Made by a program: the position numbers and the translations under genes. This document shows positions 1 to 7,042 of a stretch of 24,547 nt of DNA, one piece after another. The notes beneath the pieces are model-generated. The model was not told the DNA's origin. It did no database searches and saw nothing but the letters and a program-made list of their open reading frames with translations. The number at the start of each line of letters is the position of its first letter. Positions within the stretch are counted from its first letter, which is position 1. Source of the stretch: JBCCSZ01 sp039199225 (GTDB lineage Bacteria; Bacteroidota; Bacteroidia; Chitinophagales; Saprospiraceae); assembly GCA_039199225.1 (NCBI GenBank), contig JBCCSZ010000091.1:1-24547 (forward strand). The letters run 5' to 3'.

Positions 1-40
1 ATAAATTCAAATTGGGACCATTCAGGATCAATAAGGTCAT
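1..40 (-). CDS. aroQ: 3-dehydroquinate dehydratase type II, N-terminal fragment
   Basis: Only the first 13 codons are inside the window; the gene runs off the left edge. The minus-strand translation from the ATG at 40 is MTLLILNGPNLNL, which matches the conserved N-terminus of type II 3-dehydroquinases (the ILNGPNLNL block just before the active-site loop). The family catalyses the third step of the shikimate pathway in the cytoplasm. It starts 11 bp downstream of the recQ stop on the same strand, so the two are probably co-transcribed. The identification rests on a short but very characteristic motif; the catalytic Tyr and the rest of the fold are outside the window. Confidence 0.85.
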   Translation of the reverse strand, partial: MTLLILNGPNLNL

Positions 41-51
41 GCTCAGTGGAT

Positions 52-2262
52 TTAGTTGGCCATCTCAGAGAGGAACTTGATGCGCATCAGCTGGATTTCT
101 TCCATCGTAATATCGTCCTCTTTCAGCTCGTCGAATGCCGACCGTAAATCGTCCGTTTCTGCTTCCATGAAATAGTCGTAAATATCGTCTTTAGAATATT
201 CATCGACAGAATCTTCGATGTAGTAATCTATATTGACTTTGGTGCCGGAGGCAACGATCATGTCTAACTCGTGTAGGAGTTCTTCCATACTCAGAGAGTT
301 GGAGCCCGCTATGTCGGTCAGTGGAATTTTTCGGTCGATACCCTGGATGATGTTGACCTTGATCTTGGATTTATCGGCTACCTGCTTGACGATGATGTCC
401 GTAGGGCGCTCGATGTCGTTTTCTTCTACATACTGCTGAATCAAGGCTGTGAAAGGCCGGCCGTAGCGAAGGGCCTTCCCTTTGCTGACACCTGTGATAC
501 GGCTCATGTCATCCATTGAGATGGGATACTGAGTGGCCATATCTTCCAGCGAAGGGTCCTGGAAAACGACGAATGGTGGAATGTTTTTCTGCTTGGCGAT
601 TTTCTTTCGCAAATCTTTCAACAGACCCATCAAAACCTTGTCGAGAACGGCTGTCTTACCCGTAGAGGCCATATTGATCTCTGCTGTGGCAATATCGTAA
701 TTGTGGTTGAGCGAGATGTTGAATTTGGTTGGGCGCTGGATGAATTGCATTCCCTTTTTCCGAAGCTTCAACAGCCCATAATTTTCGATGTCCTTATACA
801 AAAGGTTGTTGAGAAGAGACTGGCGGAAGATGGAATGCCAAAAGGTCTCGTCTTTGTCCTTACCTATCCCAAAAAGAGGCAGCTGATTGTGCTGATAGTC
901 TTTCATCTCCTTGGTCTCTTTGCCCATAACAAAATCGACCAGCATCTTGATGCCGTAATTCTCCTTTAGAGAGACAATCGATTCCAGGGCATGCTTCACC
1001 TCCGCACTCACTTCTACCTGCTCCTTTGGATAGCGGCAGTTGTCGCACATGTTGACGCATTGTGAATCATCATACTCTTCGCCAAAATAGTGCAGCAGGA
1101 AGCGTCTGCGGCAAGCTGTAGTTTCGGCATAGGCAATGATTTCATCCATCAGCTGAGCACCCATTTCGCGCTCTGCAACAGGTTTGTCGCGCAGAAACTT
1201 CTCCAAGCGAAGAATATCTTTGTGCGAATAAAATGCTACGCAACGACCGTCCAAGCCATCGCGTCCGGCCCGGCCAGTTTCCTGGTAGTAGTTCTCGATG
1301 CTCTTTGGAATATCGTAGTGCATGACAAAGCGAACATCGGGCTTGTCGATTCCCATGCCGAAAGCAATTGTAGCAACGATGACATCAACTTCCTCCATCA
1401 AGAAGTCATCCTGTGTTTTGCTGCGCGTCTTGGCATCCAGCCCCGCATGGTAAGGGGCCGCCTTGATGTCGTTGACCACCAACAAGCGAGCAATTTCCTC
1501 GGCCGATTTCCGGCTTTGGACATATATAATCCCGGATTCTCCGGGCATTTCTTTGACAATGTGGATAATACTGCGTGTAACCTGCTCTTTTTTGCCCTTG
1601 GGGCGAACCTCATAGTACAGATTGTCGCGGTTGAAAGACGAAACAAAGCTGTTGACATGTTCCATGCTGAGGTTCTTGACAATATCTGTCCGGACCTTTG
1701 GAGTGGCCGTTGCTGTCAAGGCAATGATGGGAATTTCTCGGTTGATCGAATCGATCATTGTCCGAATGCGGCGGTATTCGGGGCGGAAGTCGTGTCCCCA
1801 CTCAGAGATACAGTGCGCCTCATCAACAGCTACGAAAGACAAATTCACGCTTTGAAAGAAGGAGATATTTTCGTCTTTGGTTAAGGTTTCAGGGGCGATA
1901 TATAGGATTTTCGTCTTTCCATCGAGAATGTCCCCCTTTACCTTCTTCATCTGTGCTTTGGTCAGGGAAGAATTGAGGAAATGGGCAACTTCATCGGTTT
2001 GACTGTAGCTGCGGATGGAGTCTACCTGATTTTTCATCAGGGCAATCAACGGAGAAATAACAATAGCGGTGCCTTCCAACATCAGTGCAGGAAGTTGGTA
2101 GCATAGGGATTTCCCCCCACCAGTCGGCATAATGACAAAAGTATCTTCTTTGCGGAGTACGCTTTCTATGATGGATTCTTGATTGCCTTTGAATTTATCG
2201 AAGCCGAAGTGTCTTTGAAGTGCGTCTTGTAAGTTATCATTCAGTACGGCCATGCTCTGCAT
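52..2262 (-). CDS. recQ: ATP-dependent DNA helicase RecQ
   Basis: Superfamily 2 3'-5' DNA helicase acting in recombination and repair of stalled forks. Numbering from the chosen start: Walker A PTGGGKS at about 46-52, DEAH box 147-150, TATAT motif III 183-187, motif VI QETGRAGRDG 327-336, zinc-binding cysteines 384, 402, 406 and 409, RQC winged helix about 420-515, HRDC domain about 536-615, then an acidic C-terminal extension of about 120 residues. At 736 aa it is longer than E. coli RecQ (about 610), as is usual for Bacteroidota RecQ with an extra C-terminal helical domain. The frame is open to 2337, but the extra 25 residues do not look like RecQ. The ATG at 2262 follows an A-rich stretch (AAAAAGA), and the ATG at 2253 is equally possible. 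aroQ follows immediately downstream. Confidence 0.97.
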   Translation of the reverse strand: MQSMAVLNDNLQDALQRHFGFDKFKGNQESIIESVLRKEDTFVIMPTGGGKSLCYQLPALMLEGTAIVISPLIALMKNQVDSIRSYSQTDEVAHFLNSSLTKAQMKKVKGDILDGKTKILYIAPETLTKDENISFFQSVNLSFVAVDEAHCISEWGHDFRPEYRRIRTMIDSINREIPIIALTATATPKVRTDIVKNLSMEHVNSFVSSFNRDNLYYEVRPKGKKEQVTRSIIHIVKEMPGESGIIYVQSRKSAEEIARLLVVNDIKAAPYHAGLDAKTRSKTQDDFLMEEVDVIVATIAFGMGIDKPDVRFVMHYDIPKSIENYYQETGRAGRDGLDGRCVAFYSHKDILRLEKFLRDKPVAEREMGAQLMDEIIAYAETTACRRRFLLHYFGEEYDDSQCVNMCDNCRYPKEQVEVSAEVKHALESIVSLKENYGIKMLVDFVMGKETKEMKDYQHNQLPLFGIGKDKDETFWHSIFRQSLLNNLLYKDIENYGLLKLRKKGMQFIQRPTKFNISLNHNYDIATAEINMASTGKTAVLDKVLMGLLKDLRKKIAKQKNIPPFVVFQDPSLEDMATQYPISMDDMSRITGVSKGKALRYGRPFTALIQQYVEENDIERPTDIIVKQVADKSKIKVNIIQGIDRKIPLTDIAGSNSLSMEELLHELDMIVASGTKVNIDYYIEDSVDEYSKDDIYDYFMEAETDDLRSAFDELKEDDITMEEIQLMRIKFLSEMAN

Positions 2263-2886
2263 TCTTTTTAATTGACTGATAGTTAACGATATTTGTTTTG
2301 GGTTCAATTCTATTTTCCAAACTGCATTTGATCTCAAAAGCAGGGCAGTTGTGTTTTGTTTTGCTTTAAGCCTCTCTCAATGAAAAGGTAGCATGTTCTT
2401 AGCTTTTCGCTTAGGGGGCTGTTCAAAAGCCGTTGGCTACTTATTGATCTGATCGTAAGGTCGCCGTAGGATATTCACAGGGCTTTGTCTAAATTTAAGG
2501 AAAAAATTGCTTTTCCTTTGAAAACCCTTTTAGTTAAATATCTTTCTTGAGAACAAGCTCTGCGTAAATAAGTTGATTTCGATGCGACCAATATTTTGGT
2601 AAAATTCGCATGCGCTGCTTTGACTGACGGCTTTCTGAGAAGGCTGCTTTTCGAAAAGCTGTCAAAAATACAAAAATCGACCGAATCCCAAAATATATGC
2701 CGATAAAATTTAGGGCTTTTTGAAGGCAAATGAAGGTACTTTCCAAACGACTCCATGCCTTTATAAGTCAAACGAACTGAAAGGTTTACAACTTGGTTAA
2801 TGTGCTAAACTTGCGAATGGAGATAGGAAATTATAGAGAACATATTGGAAAAGTTATTCACAACTTGAGCGAATACATTTTTTGAG
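2263..2886. other. AT-rich intergenic spacer with hairpins, no convincing gene
   Basis: This gap of about 620 bp lies between divergent recQ and the lipoprotein gene at 2887. Two overlapping minus-strand frames are open (2475-2771 and 2534-2746), but neither has recognisable domains or coding-like composition, so I do not call them. Seen directly: a perfect 8-bp inverted repeat AAGGAAAA/TTTTCCTT with a 6-nt loop at 2497-2518, and the perfect palindrome GCTTTTCGAAAAGC at 2646-2659. The promoters of both flanking genes must lie here, but no exact TAnnTTTG box is visible in either direction. Confidence 0.5.
2497..2518. repeat. 8-bp perfect inverted repeat (hairpin)
   Basis: Left arm AAGGAAAA at 2497-2504, loop AATTGC, right arm TTTTCCTT at 2511-2518. 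It is not next to the end of any called gene and is not followed by a clean T-run, so it is not called a terminator. Role unknown. Confidence 0.4.
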
Positions 2887-3942
2887 ATGAGTAATCGCAT
2901 GCTGTCCGTCGCTTTGCTTCTAGGGCTTTTGCTGAATGGCTGCCTGAATGCTGGTCACCAAGAGTCTCTTGAGGTGGAGCTGAGCTTTTACCACTGGAAA
3001 AGCAGCCTTCAACTCAAGCAGACCGAGTGGGCTTATCTGGAAAAATTGAAAAGCTCAAAGCTGTATGTGAAATTTTTTGATGTAGACTGGAATCCTGCAA
3101 GCAAGCAAGCCATCCCGGTAGCTCCTTTAAAAGTGCCTCAGCAGCCAGAATTTTCCTTGCCGACCGTCGTGCCAGTGGTTTTCATTACCAATCGCACCCT
3201 CATTCACCTCCCTGACACGCAGCTCCCGCTGCTGGCCGAACAGATGACCCAAAAAATTCAAAGTATCTGGTTTTCCTTTCCTCCCCAAATCCCCATTCAA
3301 GCACTCCAAATCGATTGCGATTGGACGGAGACCACCCGAGCCAAGTACTTTCGGCTCTTGGAGTTGCTACAGCAAAGCTTCGACCCCTCCGTTCAATGGT
3401 CGGCAACCATCCGGCTGCACCAAATCAAATACTTTCGGCAGACCGGCGTACCCCCCGTCGACCGTGGGATGCTCATGTGCTACAACACCGGAGATGTGCG
3501 CAGCCCCGCAACCCAAAACTCCATCCTGGATAGCGCAACTTTGCAATCTTACTTATTCAACTTTGAAAAATATCCGCTGTCGCTTGATCTGGCACTGCCG
3601 GTCTTCCGCTGGGGCGTACTCTTCCGGGACGATCGAATGATCCGCCTAATCAACGGCTTGACCCCGGAGGCACTGGCCGATGTTCAGCGTTTTCGGCTCA
3701 GCAAGCCAGGGCATTACGAAGTGCTGAAAGGCACTTTTTTGCAAGGACATTACCTTTACGCGGGCGACGACATCCGCCTGGAGTCGATCGAACCGGCGCT
3801 CCTGCAAACAACCGTTCAACAGCTCAAACCACTTTGGCCAAGCAGTCGCTTTACCCTCGCATTTTACCAACTCGATAGCGCGATGCTGGAAGCTTTTCCA
3901 CCTACCAGCCTGGAACAAGTCCGAATGGATTTTGAGCAATAA
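2887..3942 (+). CDS. Lipoprotein with TIM-barrel glycosidase-like features
   Basis: 351 aa. The N-terminus is a lipoprotein signal (hydrophobic 6-16, LLNGC with Cys19), so the protein is probably anchored in the envelope. The body shows alternating beta strands typical of a (beta/alpha)8 barrel: YVKFFDVDW (60-68), VVPVVFITN (94-102), QIDCDWT (141-147), WSATIRLHQ (171-179), RGMLMCYNTG (193-202) and the strand ending in FRWGVLF (240-246). The QIDCDWT strand end, followed by TTRAKYFRLLELLQ, resembles uncharacterised glycosidase-like families such as DUF3142; that link is from memory and uncertain. Asp142 and Asp144 are candidate active-site residues by inference. It is monocistronic and convergent with the repeat lipoprotein; its TAA overlaps the A-run of that gene's terminator. 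The start ATG follows an AT-rich leader; Met5 is an alternative. Confidence 0.85.
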   Translation: MSNRMLSVALLLGLLLNGCLNAGHQESLEVELSFYHWKSSLQLKQTEWAYLEKLKSSKLYVKFFDVDWNPASKQAIPVAPLKVPQQPEFSLPTVVPVVFITNRTLIHLPDTQLPLLAEQMTQKIQSIWFSFPPQIPIQALQIDCDWTETTRAKYFRLLELLQQSFDPSVQWSATIRLHQIKYFRQTGVPPVDRGMLMCYNTGDVRSPATQNSILDSATLQSYLFNFEKYPLSLDLALPVFRWGVLFRDDRMIRLINGLTPEALADVQRFRLSKPGHYEVLKGTFLQGHYLYAGDDIRLESIEPALLQTTVQQLKPLWPSSRFTLAFYQLDSAMLEAFPPTSLEQVRMDFEQ

Positions 3943-3973
3943 AAAAATCCCGAACGGCCACTAACCGCTCGGG
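3941..3973 (-). terminator. Rho-independent terminator of the repeat lipoprotein gene
   Basis: Read on the minus strand: CCCGA-g-CGG stem, 7-nt loop, CCG-t-TCGGG, then A and a run of seven T. The arms are 3965-3973 and 3949-3957, with one internal mismatch. It lies about 37 bp past the stop of the gene at 4010-5209. There is no T-run on the plus side, so it acts in one direction. The T-run overlaps the TAA of the convergent plus-strand gene. Confidence 0.8.
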
Positions 3974-4009
3974 AGAACTTGATCGAATTTCATGAAAAAG
4001 TGCTCTTAC

Positions 4010-5209
4010 TTACTCGCAACTGGCGACTAGGCGGCGCAATTGCTCGGTTGATTCTATAGTGACGATGGTGCCATCGTTGCGTTCAACATCGTAGGGGAAG
4101 ACGAGCTGTGGCTTCCGTTGGCTGCGAGGGTTTGCTTTTTCCCAGCGGGCAAACAAGCGACGCAAAGCAATGGCGTTGTCGACGGTGACGGCATTGGCTC
4201 CTGGGATTTGAACCTGAACAGGAAATACAATGGAGAAGCACTTCTGGTCGCTAACGGGCCGGTCGTCGCGGCAACTTGCTTTTAAGCGGTCCAGCTCTTC
4301 CTGTGAACTGATGGTGGCGGTGTTTCCATTGGCAAGCTCCACATCATAAGGGAACGCAATCTGTGGGAACTCTGTCGCATCTGGATTGGCGGCTTTCCAT
4401 CTGCGAATAAGCTGTCCCAGAGCTTGCCGGTCGGCAACTTCCAACGAAGTACCATCGGGGAAATTGAGGTCTACTGGGTAGATGATGGTAAAACAAGGCT
4501 CATTGTCATTGGGACGATTGTCCTTGCAGGCTTGGAGTAGTCTTTTCAGTTGCTCTGCATTGTTGATGGTGACAATGTCTCCATTTGGCAACTCTACATC
4601 GTATGGGAACACAAGGACCGGACGTCTGCGCGAGTCGGGATTGGCGCGTTCCCAGTTGCGATAGACGAGGGCTCTTTCCCGTGCATTGTCAACGACGATC
4701 TCTCTGCCGGTTGGCAACTTGATGGTCACGGGATACACGAGGGTGTAGCAGCGACGGTCGCCCGTAACGATGTCATCTGCACAAGCGCGGAGAACTTCCT
4801 GCAAATCACCTCTGTCCTCGACGGTCGTAATGGTGCCATCACTGAGTTCCAGGTCGTAAGGGAAGGCGATACGAGGTCTTTGGCGGGAATCCGGATTGTT
4901 GGTACGCCAGTCGGCTATGATCTGCTTGACAGCTTCTGCATCGGCGGCTTCTGTGGTGCTGCTGTCCGGAGAAATAACCGTTACAGGGTAGACGATGGTG
5001 AAGCAATCTCTCAACCCTTTTTCATTACTGGGGTCGTCTTCTTCGCTGCGGAATTCGGCATTTAGGTCTAAGTCAGTGGCCAGGCTTGTGCTTTCGGAGG
5101 AAAGGAGGCTATCTGTAGCGGGTGAAATATTTTCTTTTTCACAAGCTGTAAAGGCTAGTACAACAGCCAGTAAAAGTATGGTGCTTGTAAAGGAATTTCG
5201 ATTGAACAT
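4010..5209 (-). CDS. Lipoprotein with four tandem 85-residue repeats
   Basis: 399 aa. Signal sequence 1-22 ends in FTAC (Cys23), followed by a low-complexity Ser/Thr/acidic linker to about residue 65. The rest is four repeats with an exact 85-residue period. First cysteines are 69, 154, 239 and 324; second cysteines are 143, 228, 313 and 398. Each repeat has C-[FY]-x-[IL]-[VI]-[YF]-PV near its start, then W-x4-NP, then FPYD[VL]E, a [DN]G strand and a leucine-rich helix ending at the second Cys. Similar YPV/FPxxV modules occur in uncharacterised Bacteroidota lipoproteins; I know no function. The constant Cys spacing (74) suggests one disulfide per repeat, by inference. The gene is divergent from the ECF sigma gene, with the shared ATGAGTACAAAA motif 58 bp upstream of its start. 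It has its own terminator. Confidence 0.9.
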   Translation of the reverse strand: MFNRNSFTSTILLLAVVLAFTACEKENISPATDSLLSSESTSLATDLDLNAEFRSEEDDPSNEKGLRDCFTIVYPVTVISPDSSTTEAADAEAVKQIIADWRTNNPDSRQRPRIAFPYDLELSDGTITTVEDRGDLQEVLRACADDIVTGDRRCYTLVYPVTIKLPTGREIVVDNARERALVYRNWERANPDSRRRPVLVFPYDVELPNGDIVTINNAEQLKRLLQACKDNRPNDNEPCFTIIYPVDLNFPDGTSLEVADRQALGQLIRRWKAANPDATEFPQIAFPYDVELANGNTATISSQEELDRLKASCRDDRPVSDQKCFSIVFPVQVQIPGANAVTVDNAIALRRLFARWEKANPRSQRKPQLVFPYDVERNDGTIVTIESTEQLRRLVASCE

Positions 5210-5251
5210 TGTGAAATTTAATTTGATTTACGATTGGTCTGTCATAGGGAT

Positions 5252-5279
5252 AAGCAGCTGGTATTTATTTTGTACTCAT
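5252..5279 (-). promoter_or_regulatory. Candidate ECF-type promoter, copy 1 (towards repeat lipoprotein)
   Basis: On the minus strand ATGAGTACAAAA (5279-5268) is followed after 10 nt by CTGCTT (5257-5252), 42 nt upstream of the lipoprotein ATG. The same 12-mer, followed by 10 nt and CGTCTT, lies upstream of fecR. A T6-g-A8 tract flanks the motif on its upstream side. Reading GTAC-N14-C(G/T)(T/G)CTT as a -35/-10 pair is inference. The 12-mer also reads as a tiny ORF start (ATG AGT ACA AAA TAA), so a leader-peptide role cannot be excluded. Confidence 0.4.
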
Positions 5280-5343
5280 CTTTTTTGAAAAAAAATGAAA
5301 AAAATTTTTCACCATTCGTTTATGCCTTTACTTTTAGGGTTCT

Positions 5344-5913
5344 ATGACTGATGCGCAACTGTGGCAAGCACTAAAAAAGGGGGATAAATCCGCTCTGGAA
5401 CGTATGTACAAGGAACATGCTGAGGCCCTTTTGTCCTATGGATACCGCTTTGCGAAGAATGAACAAGTGGCCGAGGATTGTGTGCAAGAGCTTTTTGTCG
5501 ACTTGTGGAATAAGCGGGAAAAGCTGGGAAACAACGACCACATCGCCAAGTACCTATTCGTTGCGCTTCGCCGACGCATCATTCGGGAAATAGAGCAACA
5601 GCGCAAGCGCAGCATCTCGGACGAACCTCAAGAATACCATTTCCAGGCAGAAATGGCCATAGATGAAATATTGGCCAATGCAGAATTGTCGGCCGAGCAG
5701 GCAGCAAAGCTTCGCCACTCCCTGGAATCGCTCAGTAAGCGCCAGCGCGAAGTCATTTACCTAAAATACTATACTGATCTGGATTACGAAGGCATCAGCG
5801 AAGTGATGGGCGTCAGCTACCAGTCTGCGCGCAACCTGGTTTCCACCGCATTGAAGGCCCTTCGCAAGCACCTTTTGATCCCTTTATTGTGGTTGATTGT
5901 AAATTTTTTCTGA
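5344..5913 (+). CDS. ECF-type RNA polymerase sigma factor (FecI-like)
   Basis: 189 aa sigma-70 family factor of the extracytoplasmic-function group. Sigma region 2 spans about 10-80, with the 2.2 helix DCVQELFVDLWNKRE at 45-59. Region 4 spans about 128-176 and has the helix-turn-helix LDYEGISEVMGVSYQSARNLVSTALKAL split around 146-173. FecR, a receptor with an STN domain and more exported proteins follow on the same strand, so this is expected to be the cytoplasmic end of a cell-surface signalling cascade. The C-terminus carries an unusual very hydrophobic tail of about 13 residues (177-189), beginning LLIPLLWL. The stop lies inside the T6-ctg-A6 tract next to the second ATGAGTACAAAA motif. 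The start ATG is the first in frame after a strongly A/T-rich leader. Confidence 0.95.
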   Translation: MTDAQLWQALKKGDKSALERMYKEHAEALLSYGYRFAKNEQVAEDCVQELFVDLWNKREKLGNNDHIAKYLFVALRRRIIREIEQQRKRSISDEPQEYHFQAEMAIDEILANAELSAEQAAKLRHSLESLSKRQREVIYLKYYTDLDYEGISEVMGVSYQSARNLVSTALKALRKHLLIPLLWLIVNFF

Positions 5914-5917
5914 AAAA

Positions 5918-5945
5918 ATGAGTACAAAAGCAGTTTGGACGTCTT
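5918..5945 (+). promoter_or_regulatory. Candidate ECF-type promoter, copy 2 (towards fecR)
   Basis: ATGAGTACAAAA at 5918-5929 is followed after 10 nt by CGTCTT at 5940-5945, 22 nt upstream of the FecR start. It is the inverted counterpart of the copy at 5252-5279 and is likewise preceded by a T6/A6 tract (T6-ctg-A6). CGTC-like -10 and AC-ending -35 elements are common for ECF factors, so autogenous activation by the upstream sigma factor is a reasonable inference. Confidence 0.4.
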
Positions 5946-5967
5946 GAGTAGTTGAATAGCTTATGCA

Positions 5968-6948
5968 ATGAAAGATAAATACACAACATATCAGGCAGAA
6001 GATTTTGCACAGGACGACAGCTTTATCCGCTGGGTGAAGGGACAGGATGCGCGTGCAACTGCCTTTTGGGATGCCTGGCAGAAGGCTCATCCCGAGCGCT
6101 CGGCTGAGTTGGAGGCTGGCCGCCGCTTGGTGGAAGCCATTCGGATGAAAGGCCGCCAACCAACAGAGGCTACCCTAAGTGGTATCTGGGATAAAATTGA
6201 TGCTCAAACGGCCAAGGAAGCTCCGGTTGTGCAGATGAGGCGTCGCAAAAGCCTTCGTTGGATCAGCTATGCTGCCGCTGCTTGTGTAGCGGCTCTGATG
6301 TTCTTTTGGTTGTACAATCCATCAACCATTGTCCGGTCCAATGCCGCAGGACAGGAACTCGTTCAGCTGCCAGATAATTCCTCCGTTCAGCTGAATGCAG
6401 ATTCAGAATTGCGCTATCAGGCAGGTAGTTGGGAGGAAAATCGACTGGTCGAGCTGGAAGGAGAAGCTTTCTTTGAGGTTCAAAAAGGCAGCCGGTTCAC
6501 GGTACAGACTCCCTTGGGAATCGTGGAAGTATTGGGTACCAGTTTTAATGTTTATGCCAGAGGAGCTGCCTTCGAAGTACATTGTCTGACCGGAAAGGTG
6601 CGGGTTCAGGCTGAAAGTGGAAAAGAGGTATTTCTGACGCCAGGACAATTCACCCGGCTGGATGCAGACCAAGAATTGCTGCCTGCAAGCAGTGCCGATG
6701 GTGAGCGTCGGGCAAGCTGGCGAAGTGGCCAGTTTTATTTCGACAATGGAAAGGTGAAGGATGTTTTCGAAGAAATACAACGTCAATATGGCGTCACCAT
6801 AGCGGCGGATGAATCCATCTTGGCGAAAAGCGGCAGTTACTTTTTCAATACTTCTGATCCGATAGATACGACTCTTTACAAAATATGTTGGCCAATGAAT
6901 CTCAAGGCACAAAAAAGTGGTGGTGTTTACCGAATCGTAGCGGAGTAA
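5968..6948 (+). CDS. FecR-family anti-sigma / sigma regulator
   Basis: 326 aa inner-membrane regulator. The cytoplasmic N-terminus (1-97) contains the sigma-binding region with FIRWVKG (19-25) and ends in the basic RRRKSLR before a single transmembrane helix at about 98-116. The FecR periplasmic domain spans about 124-215 (VQLPDNSSVQLNADSELRY, then the EGEAFFEV and VLGTSFNV strands). A DUF4974-type STN-like C-terminal domain spans about 256-325. In the family this protein receives the signal from the outer-membrane receptor's STN domain and controls the cognate ECF factor. It lies 54 bp after the sigma gene and 94 bp before the receptor, in one apparent operon. The start ATG is at the end of a leader holding the second ATGAGTACAAAA motif. 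Confidence 0.95.
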   Translation: MKDKYTTYQAEDFAQDDSFIRWVKGQDARATAFWDAWQKAHPERSAELEAGRRLVEAIRMKGRQPTEATLSGIWDKIDAQTAKEAPVVQMRRRKSLRWISYAAAACVAALMFFWLYNPSTIVRSNAAGQELVQLPDNSSVQLNADSELRYQAGSWEENRLVELEGEAFFEVQKGSRFTVQTPLGIVEVLGTSFNVYARGAAFEVHCLTGKVRVQAESGKEVFLTPGQFTRLDADQELLPASSADGERRASWRSGQFYFDNGKVKDVFEEIQRQYGVTIAADESILAKSGSYFFNTSDPIDTTLYKICWPMNLKAQKSGGVYRIVAE

Positions 6949-7042
6949 TCAACTGTTTGCTGCTGTGAAACAAGCTCAAAGAACCTATTCTATTTTCTAT
7001 ATACCATTTTCAGCCTGACGACCTGCGAGATACTACAAACGC

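Noticed and set aside
1090..1884. 264-residue plus-strand open frame opposite recQ
   Set aside because: A shadow of the recQ coding sequence. recQ has all helicase motifs on the other strand and the shadow has none.
2475..2771. 98-residue open frame on the minus strand in the recQ upstream spacer
   Set aside because: No recognisable domain, no clear start region, overlaps another open frame of similar quality, and composition looks non-coding.
5234..5272. TTG plus TATTTTG as a housekeeping promoter for the sigma gene
   Set aside because: The -7 box lacks one base of TAnnTTTG and the spacing of about 29 nt is too long.
5281..5311. T6/A8 tract and near-palindrome TGAAAAA-aa-TTTTTCA as a terminator
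   Set aside because: Weak A-T-only pairing between divergent genes, with no gene ending here. More likely intrinsic curvature or an UP-like element.
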